Positions 14,311 to 22,162 of a DNA stretch of 22,162 bases are shown in pieces. The stretch comes from Anaerolineaceae bacterium UBA4781 (GTDB lineage: Bacteria > Chloroflexota > Anaerolineae > Anaerolineales > Anaerolineaceae). The notes beneath the pieces were generated by a model. It searched no databases, was not told where the DNA came from, and saw only the letters and a program-made list of their open reading frames with translations. The first letter of the stretch is position 1, and each line of letters opens with the position of its first letter. Position numbers and translations under genes: made by a program. The stretch is from assembly GCA_002403105.1 (NCBI GenBank), contig DHHD01000063.1, forward strand, positions 27,452-49,613. The letters run 5' to 3'.

Positions 14311-15312
14311 ATGCATAAATATTGTCGACTCTTTTTCATTTTAACCTTCTCTTTTATTTCCTCATGCAAGTCGTTTGTGCCAGAATCAACATCCGATCAG
14401 ATCGATTACCGCCAGGAAATGCGCCAATTCGTGGAGGAAATCAGCTCTTATGCTCACTCTCTTGACTCTGATTTCCTTGTGATCCCACAAAATGGGCAGG
14501 AACTGCTGGTGCAAGGAGAAGACATAAACTCAGAGATTGATCAGATCTATCTCGCCAGTATCGATGGTATCGGTCGGGAAGATCTCTTTTACGGATTCAG
14601 TGGGGATGACATTGCCACGGATTCGGCAATCACTGCCATGTGGCTCGATTATCTCAACCTCGCCAAAGAAAATGGTTTGTCAATTCTGGCAATCGATTAC
14701 TGCTCCACTCCAGAAAAGATAGACGATTCATCTCTGCACAATCAAGAGTTGGAATTCCTTTCCTTTGCCGCTGATCACCGTGAATTGGATAATATCCCGC
14801 TCTACCCCGCCATCCCTTTTGCCGAAAATAATGCAACAGTCAGATCGCTTAGCCAGGCACATAATTTTCTATATCTGATCAACCCGGCACAGTATGCTTC
14901 AAAAGAGGAGTTCATCAATGCCATCACATCCACCAATTATGATCTGCTGGTATTGGATCTGTATCTGGGAGAAGCGATTTTTACAAAGGACGAGATCGAA
15001 CAACTGCGTCAGAAAGCCAATGGTGGCAGCCGGCTGGTACTGTGTTATCTGAGCGTCGGTGAAGCGGAAGATTATCGCCCCTACTGGAAACAGGAATGGG
15101 ATGAAAATCCGCCGGAGTGGCTGTTGGAAGAAAATCCGAATTGGGCAGGTAATTACCGTGTGCAGTATTGGAATGAAGACTGGAAAACCATCATCACCGG
15201 CAGCGCAGATTCCTATTTAGGGAAAATTATCAACTCTGGTTTTAATGGAGTCTATTTGGATCTGGTGGATGCCTTTTGGGAATTTGAAGATGAACTCGCT
15301 GTGAACGAATAA
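14311..15312 (+). CDS. GH114-type (endo-alpha-1,4-polygalactosaminidase-like) lipoprotein
   Basis: From ATG 14311 the 333-residue product starts MHKYCRLFFILTFSFISSC, a lipoprotein signal with lipobox ISSC and Cys19. A GTG start 11 codons earlier would add a polar stretch before the signal and is unlikely. The C-terminal part has the marks of the DUF297/GH114 TIM barrel: LLVLDLYLGEAIFTKDEI, LVLCYLSVGEAEDYRPYW and GFNGVYLDLVDAFWEFED, with acidic residues of the active site in GEAED and LDLVDA. Family members include enzymes that cleave alpha-1,4-linked galactosamine polymers, but many are uncharacterised. It is 74 bases behind the kinase gene and may have its own promoter; a link to the sugar regulon is not shown. 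Confidence 0.85.
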   Translation: MHKYCRLFFILTFSFISSCKSFVPESTSDQIDYRQEMRQFVEEISSYAHSLDSDFLVIPQNGQELLVQGEDINSEIDQIYLASIDGIGREDLFYGFSGDDIATDSAITAMWLDYLNLAKENGLSILAIDYCSTPEKIDDSSLHNQELEFLSFAADHRELDNIPLYPAIPFAENNATVRSLSQAHNFLYLINPAQYASKEEFINAITSTNYDLLVLDLYLGEAIFTKDEIEQLRQKANGGSRLVLCYLSVGEAEDYRPYWKQEWDENPPEWLLEENPNWAGNYRVQYWNEDWKTIITGSADSYLGKIINSGFNGVYLDLVDAFWEFEDELAVNE

Positions 15313-15318
15313 ATAAAG

Positions 15319-16311
15319 CTAATCAGTAATCACGAAACGCTGATAGCGTGGGTTCACCCTGCGTAGCAAGCGATAAGCAAAAGGCTCAAATCCGAAGGTG
15401 GGCCAGTAACGGGAGGCTTCCAAATTGGTGGTGCGCCAATCGGTAAAGATACATTCATAACCCTGCTTGTGCGTGACATTCAGGATATGGGTAAATAATG
15501 CTCGCCCGATCCCCTTGGTGCGATATGTCGGATCGGTGGCAGCTGTCGCAAAGTGCGCGGCTTTCGGAGTACCCATATAATGAATCGCACCGATATCCAC
15601 CGTATAGGTGGTCACATACGAAATGATCTCATCCCCATCCAGCGCCACCCAGGTGGTGGAAGTATCATCATTTGCCAGTTCGGCATATGCCGGGCGGATG
15701 TTTTCGAGATGTTCCGCCGGTACCGGTTCCCAAACGGGTGCGCCATTCAGGTGAGCAGCGATCCAATGCCCTTTTTTAGATAATTGATTGGCATCACCAG
15801 GATGGACTTCCCGCATGCTGATTCCATCCGGTAAAGTTAATTCCTTCTTTTCTTCCAAAGCCGAAGCAACCGCATAGACCTGTTCCTGCCCGAAGCTGAG
15901 TGAAAAACCTACATTCAGCCATTCCGGCAGCGCAGGGCAGACCAGATAGTGATTCAAAATTCCATCTCTGATCCAAATATCTCCTGCATTCGCATACAGC
16001 ACGCGTAACAAATCATATTCCTCGGATCGCGGTAATGCGATCCCACCAAAGGGAACCCATACATGCTTTCCAAAAAACGGGCTGTCATCGTAATATCCAA
16101 GCATGTACCCAATGATTTTATTCTTTTCGATCATTACCATGCCACGTTCTTCTGACTTCGCAACCAATGCTGTTAGAAAAGTGTGTGCTACTTGCAGATC
16201 GCTGATGCGTTCAGGAAGAAGCGGGAAATGCTGCAGCATACTTTTGGATTGATCAACCAGTAAAGCTGCTGCGTCTTCAATGTATTTTGAGGAAAATGTA
16301 TTGAATTCCAT
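15319..16311 (-). CDS. GNAT-family N-acetyltransferase, two-domain
   Basis: The 330-residue protein has a degenerate first GNAT-like half (MVMIEKNKIIGYMLGYY) and a second half with the acetyl-CoA motif ATDPTYRTKGIGRALF followed by FTDWRTTNLEASRYWPTFGF, the typical motif A and B of GNAT enzymes. The acceptor is unknown. No Shine-Dalgarno is seen before the ATG; an upstream gap of about 90 bases separates it from the kinase stop of the next operon. It converges on the GH114 gene with six bases between the stops and no evident terminator. Confidence 0.85.
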   Translation of the reverse strand: MEFNTFSSKYIEDAAALLVDQSKSMLQHFPLLPERISDLQVAHTFLTALVAKSEERGMVMIEKNKIIGYMLGYYDDSPFFGKHVWVPFGGIALPRSEEYDLLRVLYANAGDIWIRDGILNHYLVCPALPEWLNVGFSLSFGQEQVYAVASALEEKKELTLPDGISMREVHPGDANQLSKKGHWIAAHLNGAPVWEPVPAEHLENIRPAYAELANDDTSTTWVALDGDEIISYVTTYTVDIGAIHYMGTPKAAHFATAATDPTYRTKGIGRALFTHILNVTHKQGYECIFTDWRTTNLEASRYWPTFGFEPFAYRLLRRVNPRYQRFVITD

Positions 16312-16403
16312 GATTTTATGAATTCTATTTTATCGTTTTCTGAGAAACTGTGATGAAATTGGAAGTATCTGTTCTGCGTAGATTGAAATCATCAACCCGG
16401 TAT

Positions 16404-17990
16404 TTATTCTGGCGTATCGATCAATGGCAGTTTAATGAAAAATATCGTATGCTTTTTATCAGACAGCAATCCAATTTCACCCTGATGCTTTTCAACAATC
16501 GCTTTGGCAATTGCCAATCCCAACCCTGAACCCGGATACCTCTGGGTATTCTTGCCGCGATGAAAGCGTTTGAAGAGCAATTCCCTTTCATCTGCGGGAA
16601 TGCCAATGCCGGTATCTTCTATCTCAATGAGCGCTGATCTATCTAACTCACCGAGAGAGAGGCTGACTTTTCCACCGGCAGGTGTGAATTTCACTGCATT
16701 ATCTAATAAATTTCCAACAGCTCGATATAGCTGACTTTTAACTCCATTCACAATAAGGCTGCTGGAAGGAACTTGAAGCAGGAATGTAATACCGGCTTGC
16801 TCTGCAGCCGAAGCGTGGATCTCACTCAATTCGGCTAATAGATCCGCAAGGTTAATTCTTTCCATTTCTATGTCAGTATTCCGCGATTCTAGTTTCGACA
16901 GATCAAGTAAATCGCGGGAAAGCTGATCCAGTCGATCAACCTGTTCCAGAGATCGTTTGACAATCGGTTTTGATTTCTTTACAGAATTTTCGGATAATGC
17001 CAGGTTCAGATCAGCACGCAGCGAAGTCAGGGGAGTACGGATTTCATGGGCAGCATCCGAAACAAATTGACGCAGGGTTTCGATGCTTTTTTGAATATGA
17101 GCAGCCATCTGGTTAAATGTACCTGAGAGAGAGGCTAATTCATCCGGTTTCAAAACCGGTGAACGGATCTCGTAATTGCCATTCTTCATTTCAGAAGCAA
17201 CTTTCTCAAGCTCGACCAGCGGTTTGGATAATTTGCGGCTCATGATCCAACCAAAAGTGACAGATACGATCAAACCGATCAAACTGGCAATTGCCCAACC
17301 TTTCAAGACATTTAAAATGATACGTCGCCCATAACCTGGCCCCTCAGATAGTTCAACATACCCGATGATATTCCCATCCTTATCGTAAAATGCTTCTTCA
17401 GCTACCACGGAAGATCTTTTGCTTTCCTCATTCAGAGAATCTTCCAATAAAAATCCGAACATATTGGGGTTCGCTTGAATGGAATAAGGAGGAGGATTTC
17501 CCTCAGAATCTTGTCCGGATTGCTCTTCAGATCTTTCCAAAGAAAAAGAAGGTCGCTCATCATTATTTGTGGAATTTTCTGAGCGCTGCTGGTCATCATT
17601 CGAATTTGGTTTTGGTATGGTAATGTTCCAGCTTTGTGAGGGAGATCCTGAATCAGCGATCACATTACCTTCAATATCCAGCACGCGCATACGAGATTGA
17701 GTGAGAAATGCAGTTATATTGGATTGGTTCTGAAAAACACCACTGTATTCCTTTAATGCTTCAGGACTAGTAATATCATTCTCTTCCACAATTCTTGTTA
17801 AACTATTTGCAGTTCCATGAAGATTGGAATTCAGATATTTCTCTTCCAGCCCATGATAGTAATTCCAAATAATAAATATTAAGACCAATCCGATCAAGGT
17901 GGTAGTTATTAATGCAATACCAGCATAAGATACAGGTAATTGAGTACGAAGAGAACCTAAAAAACGTGTTTTTTTCTTTTGATTCTTCAT
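16404..17990 (-). CDS. Membrane sensor histidine kinase (HAMP, HisKA, HATPase)
   Basis: The 528-residue protein has a first membrane segment at about 21-43, an outside sensor region of about 180 residues with a Ser/Asn/Glu/Gln-rich low-complexity part (about 129-165), a second segment near 229-250, a HAMP domain, the phospho-accepting His315 in FVSDAAHEIRTPL, the N-box NLLDNAVKF (427-435), EDTGIGIP (458-465), and the G2 box GSGLGLAIAKAIVEKH (487-502). It follows the FtsX-type permease with one base between stop and start, so it is translationally linked to the ABC system and likely senses a condition tied to it. No response regulator is in the window. Confidence 0.93.
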   Translation of the reverse strand: MKNQKKKTRFLGSLRTQLPVSYAGIALITTTLIGLVLIFIIWNYYHGLEEKYLNSNLHGTANSLTRIVEENDITSPEALKEYSGVFQNQSNITAFLTQSRMRVLDIEGNVIADSGSPSQSWNITIPKPNSNDDQQRSENSTNNDERPSFSLERSEEQSGQDSEGNPPPYSIQANPNMFGFLLEDSLNEESKRSSVVAEEAFYDKDGNIIGYVELSEGPGYGRRIILNVLKGWAIASLIGLIVSVTFGWIMSRKLSKPLVELEKVASEMKNGNYEIRSPVLKPDELASLSGTFNQMAAHIQKSIETLRQFVSDAAHEIRTPLTSLRADLNLALSENSVKKSKPIVKRSLEQVDRLDQLSRDLLDLSKLESRNTDIEMERINLADLLAELSEIHASAAEQAGITFLLQVPSSSLIVNGVKSQLYRAVGNLLDNAVKFTPAGGKVSLSLGELDRSALIEIEDTGIGIPADERELLFKRFHRGKNTQRYPGSGLGLAIAKAIVEKHQGEIGLLSDKKHTIFFIKLPLIDTPE

Positions 17991-17991
17991 C

Positions 17992-19344
17992 TCATTCGTA
18001 TTTTAGCGCAATTACGGGCGGCAAAGACTGAGCTTTCAAAGCTGGGTATAATCCTGAAATGCTTCCAACGATGGTCGAAAAAGCCAGTGCAAATAAGGGT
18101 AAATAGAATGGCATGTAAATGATGCTTGTTGTCACCGTTGTTCCACTGGCAGTTGCCTCTTCCAGTAAATAGGTTCCCCCGATAGTATTGATTACTGCTC
18201 CCAATACCATACTGATGATCGAACCCCCGATCCCACCGATCAATCCTATTCCAGCAGCTTCACCGATAAACAGACTGAGAATATCCTTGTTGGTGGCGCC
18301 AATCGCTTTCAATAATCCGATCTCTTTGGTCCTTTCCATAATCGCCATGGTCATCGTATTGGCGATTCCAAGTGCAGCCACCAGCAGTGTGATCGCACCT
18401 ACTCCACCGAAAACGAGCTGCAGGGTGGAAAACAAAGAATTTACATTTTCTAGAAAAGATTGTGCGGTTTGGGTTTGAAAACCCAAATTGGTGATCTCTT
18501 CCGCAAGCGCCAGAACATTATCCGAATCATCTACACGCACAGTCAGTGATGAATAACCATCAGTGCTGTGATTCACTCTTTCGCCATTCACCCATGAAAC
18601 AATGTTATCTGCATCGGTCATGGATATATAAGCTGCGTAATCAGAATTATCACCGGCTTCAGCAAGAATACCAACCACACGGAAACGAACCGTTTTCGTG
18701 CTTCTGCCGTTGGTCGACATTTTCGTTATCTCCAGTTTTACTTGTTTCCCCAAGAGATCAGTGGTCATGGTGGCATCACTGCCTGAATAATTGGGGCGGT
18801 ACATATTTTCACTCACACTGGAACCCAGGATGATGGTTCCAGAGTTTAACCCCAATTCCCCTTCCGCGGCAGTAAGCCCAAGGTCAGAAAGGTCATCTAC
18901 ATCAACCCCGGTCAGGCTGACCCTGCCTTCATATTTCTGATAGACAAGAGTGGAATTACTCGACACGCTTTGATTTGCATTGACACTCGTGACATGCTCA
19001 AGCACTGAAATTTGCTCGATGACATCATCGGTCAGCGCCAATTCTTCTGATTCACTGCTGGTGCGTACTGTAGATCCACCTCCCTGACCTCCACCATCAG
19101 GTCCCCCACCTCCTCCACCCATCATACTCGCGCCCCCTCCAAAACCAGCACTCACCTCGATCTCAGTTAAACTGGCATTACTGGTAAATTGAGCAGTGGC
19201 TGTCTTCTGCAATCCACCCACTAAAGCCACCAGCAAGACAATGGAAGCAGAACCGATCATTACCCCTAGTGATGTCAGCAATACCCGTCCTTTTTGACGT
19301 TTGATATTTTCAACGATGAATTTAACCAGTTCAATAAAACTCAT
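17992..19344 (-). CDS. FtsX/MacB-type ABC permease
   Basis: The 450-residue protein has an N-terminal membrane segment at about 21-45 (LLTSLGVMIGSASIVLLVAL), a large outside domain of the MacB periplasmic-core type, and three C-terminal membrane segments (around 310-335, 360-385 and 410-440) with the MERTKEIGLLKAIGATNKDI loop that contacts the ATPase. Such proteins transmit mechanical force rather than transporting in the classical way. Unusual is a glycine-rich loop at residues 69-90 inside the outside domain. It follows the CARDB-like secreted protein closely and precedes the histidine kinase by one base. Partner ATPase is the gene at 20900-21571. Confidence 0.92.
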   Translation of the reverse strand: MSFIELVKFIVENIKRQKGRVLLTSLGVMIGSASIVLLVALVGGLQKTATAQFTSNASLTEIEVSAGFGGGASMMGGGGGGPDGGGQGGGSTVRTSSESEELALTDDVIEQISVLEHVTSVNANQSVSSNSTLVYQKYEGRVSLTGVDVDDLSDLGLTAAEGELGLNSGTIILGSSVSENMYRPNYSGSDATMTTDLLGKQVKLEITKMSTNGRSTKTVRFRVVGILAEAGDNSDYAAYISMTDADNIVSWVNGERVNHSTDGYSSLTVRVDDSDNVLALAEEITNLGFQTQTAQSFLENVNSLFSTLQLVFGGVGAITLLVAALGIANTMTMAIMERTKEIGLLKAIGATNKDILSLFIGEAAGIGLIGGIGGSIISMVLGAVINTIGGTYLLEEATASGTTVTTSIIYMPFYLPLFALAFSTIVGSISGLYPALKAQSLPPVIALKYE

Positions 19345-19353
19345 TTTTCAGAT

Positions 19354-20874
19354 CTATTCCGTTGCGGTTGGATTTGTATTCATCATTCCCTGATTATTTC
19401 TGGACTGACTGGTAGAAGCACTGCTATCAAAACCGATCATGCCACGGAAAAATCGCAGAAGAATACTGCCAAAACTATTATTGGTTTGTTGATTCCCTGT
19501 ATTTGGCATTTTCGCCATTTCTGTGGCCACTAGCGCAGGGTCGATCGTTGCAGCCGCCCTTTGTGTATCAGAAACTGTAATGGAAAGAGTCTGTGTGATG
19601 GTTTGTGCTTTTTTGAAATTATCCTGATAATTAATGGTGACCGTCACCGGATAGGTCCCTGCCTGCTGGGGAGTGATATCGGTGTCGATCGTAAAACTGC
19701 CACCGCTTTCCAAAGTGCCCACGAAAGTGAGATTGTTAGATAAAGTGGCATTTTCGACATTAATGTAGATATTTCCCAGCAAAACAGAATCACTTCCAAT
19801 ATTCACAACTTGAATGGGTAAAGTTGCTTCTTCACCAATAGAAAAGGTATCCGGGATCTCATAGAAACTTACTTCGATTGATGGAACTAAATAGACAAGC
19901 AAAGTGATGATCTGGCTGTCGGTAAATTCATTTCCATCCTCATCGGTGTACGTAAAACTCAAGGTCAATGGATACACACCGGGAGTGGTTTCAGAGTTCA
20001 CAACCAGAGCTTGTTGGACTTGAATATATTGTTGAACACTTACGTCTCCGATCACCTGTACGTTGGAAGAACCCAAAGGTAAGAAATTCTCGCTGGAACT
20101 TGTTGAGGTAGTGGTGCTGCTGGAATCCCCACTGCCCCCAAATACCATACTTACATTCTGAGCAGTAAGATAACCTCGGTTTTGTAAGTTCATAGTTAAG
20201 ATAAAACTGGTGCCTGGTTCCAGCGGGTCAACATCCGTTTCGTAGTTTGCAACGATCATTTGCGGTCTGCCTTCCGGGGTGGAAGTGTAGTAAGTGCCAT
20301 AACCGGAAACCACCACAGAAACCGCAAAGGATTGAGTATACGATTGACCATCTACATCTTTATATTCAATATCAATATTTACTGTTACCGGGCTTGAGCT
20401 GATACTGCTGCTTACATAGAAATCCTGGCTTGAAGTGGCACTCTCACTTGCTCCCAAAGATGAGATCACATCCACGCCACCATTATCTTCGGCTGTCAGA
20501 GAACTAGCTGAATAAGTAACGACAATGTTGTAAGCGCGCTGCTGTCCCAAGTTTTGAAAAACGCTATCCATATTGAATACATTGCCGGCATACACCTCAG
20601 AAGAATCATAAGAATAACTGGTTAGATTCAATAAAGGTCGAGAATAAGCTGGTTTTGTAGTCGCTGTAGGGTTAGGGGTAGAGGTGGAGGTAGGGATAGG
20701 CGTCGCAGTATCTGCTACAACCGTTGTCTCTGTAACCTCCGTCGTTTCAGTAGTGGTAGTCTCTTCCTGCAAAACAGCTTTCCCATTTAATTCATTTTTA
20801 AAGGAAGCGGAAGAAGTGAAACCGGAGAATATTAACATACTGGTTAATAAAATCAAGATTAAATTCTTTTTCAT
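19354..20874 (-). CDS. Secreted CARDB/COG1361-like protein of the ABC locus
   Basis: From ATG 20872-20874 (AAGGA ten bases upstream) the product of about 506 residues begins with MKKNLILILLTSMLIFSGF, a signal peptide with no lipobox cysteine. A Thr/Pro-rich stalk follows, then three Ig-like beta-sandwich repeats of the CARDB or COG1361 type, seen in the recurring patterns VNIDIEYKDVDGQSYTQSF, LSFTYTDEDGNEFTDSQ and VTINYQDNFKKAQT near the ends of the repeats. A Gln/Asn/Ser-rich tail ends the protein. A longer frame start at 20916 would overlap the ATPase gene and spoil the signal peptide. It probably takes the outside position that MacA would take in MacAB systems, but it shows no MacA-type coiled coil or lipoyl domain. 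The anchor to the cell is not evident. Confidence 0.8.
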   Translation of the reverse strand: MKKNLILILLTSMLIFSGFTSSASFKNELNGKAVLQEETTTTETTEVTETTVVADTATPIPTSTSTPNPTATTKPAYSRPLLNLTSYSYDSSEVYAGNVFNMDSVFQNLGQQRAYNIVVTYSASSLTAEDNGGVDVISSLGASESATSSQDFYVSSSISSSPVTVNIDIEYKDVDGQSYTQSFAVSVVVSGYGTYYTSTPEGRPQMIVANYETDVDPLEPGTSFILTMNLQNRGYLTAQNVSMVFGGSGDSSSTTTSTSSSENFLPLGSSNVQVIGDVSVQQYIQVQQALVVNSETTPGVYPLTLSFTYTDEDGNEFTDSQIITLLVYLVPSIEVSFYEIPDTFSIGEEATLPIQVVNIGSDSVLLGNIYINVENATLSNNLTFVGTLESGGSFTIDTDITPQQAGTYPVTVTINYQDNFKKAQTITQTLSITVSDTQRAAATIDPALVATEMAKMPNTGNQQTNNSFGSILLRFFRGMIGFDSSASTSQSRNNQGMMNTNPTATE

Positions 20875-20899
20875 AATGCATGATTCCTTTTCATGTAAT

Positions 20900-21571
20900 T
20901 CATTGAATATGACCATCCAGCATCTTGATCACCTTGCTTGCATATTTCATCATTCGAGGATCATGTGTTACGATCAAGATCGTACGACCATTTTTATTCA
21001 AGTCCTCGAGAATTTCCATAATGTTTGCACCGCTAACCGTATCCAAATTTCCTGTTGGTTCATCCGCCAGAATAACCGGAGGATTGTTGGCCAACGCCCT
21101 TGCAACAGCGATCCTCTGCTGCTGTCCACCCGATAGTTGGGTCGGTTTGTGAAAAACCCTATCTTTCAATCCAACTTTACATAGTAGCTGGTAGGCACGC
21201 TCCATACGTTCATCTTTGGGTATTCCACTCAAGCGCAGCGGCAAAGCTACATTCTCTAAAGCGGTCATGGTTGCGATCAAGTTGAAAGATTGGAACATGA
21301 ACCCGATCATCTGCCGCCGAAAAATAGCCAATTGCTGCTCATCCAGCGTTGTAACATTGTATTGCCCCACCTCCACTGATCCGGAGGTCGGGCGATCCAA
21401 TCCACCAACAATATGCATTAATGTACTTTTCCCAGAACCGGATGGTCCCATGGTGGTAACAAAAGAACCTTCCTCGATCTCCAGATTTACCCCTGCCAGA
21501 GCAGTGACCTGAACATCATCATCCATGTCGTAGATCTTTCTTAATTCACTTACTCGAATTATGCTTGTCAT
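20900..21571 (-). CDS. ABC transporter ATPase, LolD/MacB type
   Basis: The 223-residue protein has Walker A GPSGSGKST (about 43-51), the Q-loop in FMFQSFN, signature LSGGQQQR, Walker B VILADEPTGNLD, and the switch histidine in IVTHD. It is the cytoplasmic motor for the FtsX-type permease two genes further on. The start ATG overlaps the stop of the YIP1-family gene (ATGA). Length and sequence are typical for the family of lipoprotein-releasing, antibiotic-export and cell-division ATPases. Confidence 0.95.
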   Translation of the reverse strand: MTSIIRVSELRKIYDMDDDVQVTALAGVNLEIEEGSFVTTMGPSGSGKSTLMHIVGGLDRPTSGSVEVGQYNVTTLDEQQLAIFRRQMIGFMFQSFNLIATMTALENVALPLRLSGIPKDERMERAYQLLCKVGLKDRVFHKPTQLSGGQQQRIAVARALANNPPVILADEPTGNLDTVSGANIMEILEDLNKNGRTILIVTHDPRMMKYASKVIKMLDGHIQ

Positions 21572-22162
21572 CGCACCATGGTATTCAGTAAACTGCTGCT
21601 CACATTGATACTGGCAATTTTCTCAAAACCAAGACCCAGTAATGATTTAATGAGAATAACAATGACAATGCTGAGCACTGCAATGAGAATGGATTTCTTT
21701 TTATCCAGCTTGGTCATCACGCTAATTCCCACAACGAGCAGAACTGCCTGCCAAATGCTGTAGATATCAATTTGAGCTAGTATTTTTTCCAGAAGAATAG
21801 CAATGGTAGTAGAAGCAGTGGATGCAAAACCAGAGAGACCCACGGCATTGATGGGTGTACTGGTGGCGACTACATACATCATCTGCATGATCGAACGAAT
21901 ACCAATGGGTATACAGGCCCATGCTGTAAAAGCGATCGATAGTTTGGTATTTCCCTGTCCTCCGAAGGAAATGGAAAGCAAATTGGCAAGACTGCCGATC
22001 AGTAACCAGGTAAATACAAAACTAACCAATGAACCTAAAGCCGATAAAACTGTGGAGAGCAGGGTGGAAGAACTAGAGGTGGTAGAGGTAGTTGTTTCAT
22101 CCGTAGAAGTTATTTCATCGGTCGTAGTCGTAATAGACTGATTTTGACCTCCCATCCCCATC
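21568..22162 (-). CDS. YIP1-family membrane protein, 5' end beyond the window
   Basis: The visible 197 residues contain a Thr/Ser-rich acidic stretch (about 8-33) followed by four hydrophobic segments with the YIP1-domain pattern (FTWLLIGSLANLLSISFGG, FTAWACIPIGIRSIMQMMYV, IYSIWQAVLLVVGISVM, SILIAVLSIVIVILIKSLLGL). The frame starts with ATG at the last bases of the window; since the family has around five segments, the true start may lie beyond the edge. It overlaps the ATPase gene by four bases, indicating one operon. Its task with the MacB-like system is not known. Confidence 0.75.
   Translation of the reverse strand, partial: MGMGGQNQSITTTTDEITSTDETTTSTTSSSSTLLSTVLSALGSLVSFVFTWLLIGSLANLLSISFGGQGNTKLSIAFTAWACIPIGIRSIMQMMYVVATSTPINAVGLSGFASTASTTIAILLEKILAQIDIYSIWQAVLLVVGISVMTKLDKKKSILIAVLSIVIVILIKSLLGLGFEKIASINVSSSLLNTMVR

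Noticed and set aside
1..22162. CRISPR arrays, insertion sequences, tRNA or rRNA genes, riboswitches
   Set aside because: No regularly spaced repeats, transposase-like frames, tRNA cloverleaf or conserved riboswitch core were seen by eye on either strand.

Overview
The window looks like a low-GC member of the Anaerolineae (phylum Chloroflexota). This is an inference from gene style: a Thr/Pro-rich stalk with TPIPTSTSTPNPTATT-type sequence in a secreted protein, a lipoprotein-type sugar-binding protein with permeases but no ATPase, LacI-type control, a YIP1/CARDB/FtsX exporter locus and AGGAGG-type ribosome sites. No rRNA, tRNA, CRISPR, insertion sequence or phage gene was found, and no single-gene evidence fixes the taxon.

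Layout. Bases 1-56 hold the first codons of a leftward MerR-family regulator, which runs off the window. Bases 231-3069 hold larE-larB-larC (leftward), which make the nickel-pincer nucleotide cofactor of LarA-type racemases and epimerases; no LarA is present. Bases 3191-10817 are a long leftward operon: a DapA/NanA-family aldolase, a sugar-binding lipoprotein, two ABC permeases, an unrecognised 403-residue protein, KdsB (CMP-Kdo synthetase), a cytoplasmic sialidase-like beta-propeller and a YhcH/NanQ-family protein. The divergent rightward operon at 11168-14236 holds a LacI-family regulator, a FucU-type mutarotase, an SIS-only KdsD-type arabinose-5-phosphate isomerase and a PfkB/ribokinase-family kinase. 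The two operons diverge from one control region. It holds sigma70-type promoters and three 14-bp LacI/CcpA-type operators, each matching the cre consensus TGWAANCGNTNWCA at 13 of 14 positions.

Main reading. Together the two operons form a coherent route for taking up and degrading a 3-deoxy-ulosonic acid, best fitted by Kdo: import as a glycoside; intracellular release by the sialidase-like enzyme; anomer conversion by the NanQ-like protein; aldolase cleavage to pyruvate and D-arabinose; FucU-type mutarotation of D-arabinose (same ring stereochemistry as L-fucose); 5-phosphorylation by the PfkB kinase; and KdsD conversion of arabinose 5-phosphate to ribulose 5-phosphate. Sialic acid fits less well because NanE, NanK and NagA/NagB are absent. 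KdsB and the 403-residue protein are not explained by this route and are the most interesting pieces. The pathway is an inference from family functions and shared regulation.

Bases 14311-15312 encode a GH114-type lipoprotein, which converges on a leftward GNAT acetyltransferase (15319-16311). Bases 16404-22162 form a leftward operon for a MacB-like ABC system: YIP1-family membrane protein (partial), LolD/MacB-type ATPase, secreted CARDB-like protein, FtsX/MacB-type permease and a sensor histidine kinase. The window contains no response regulator and no MacA-type membrane fusion protein.
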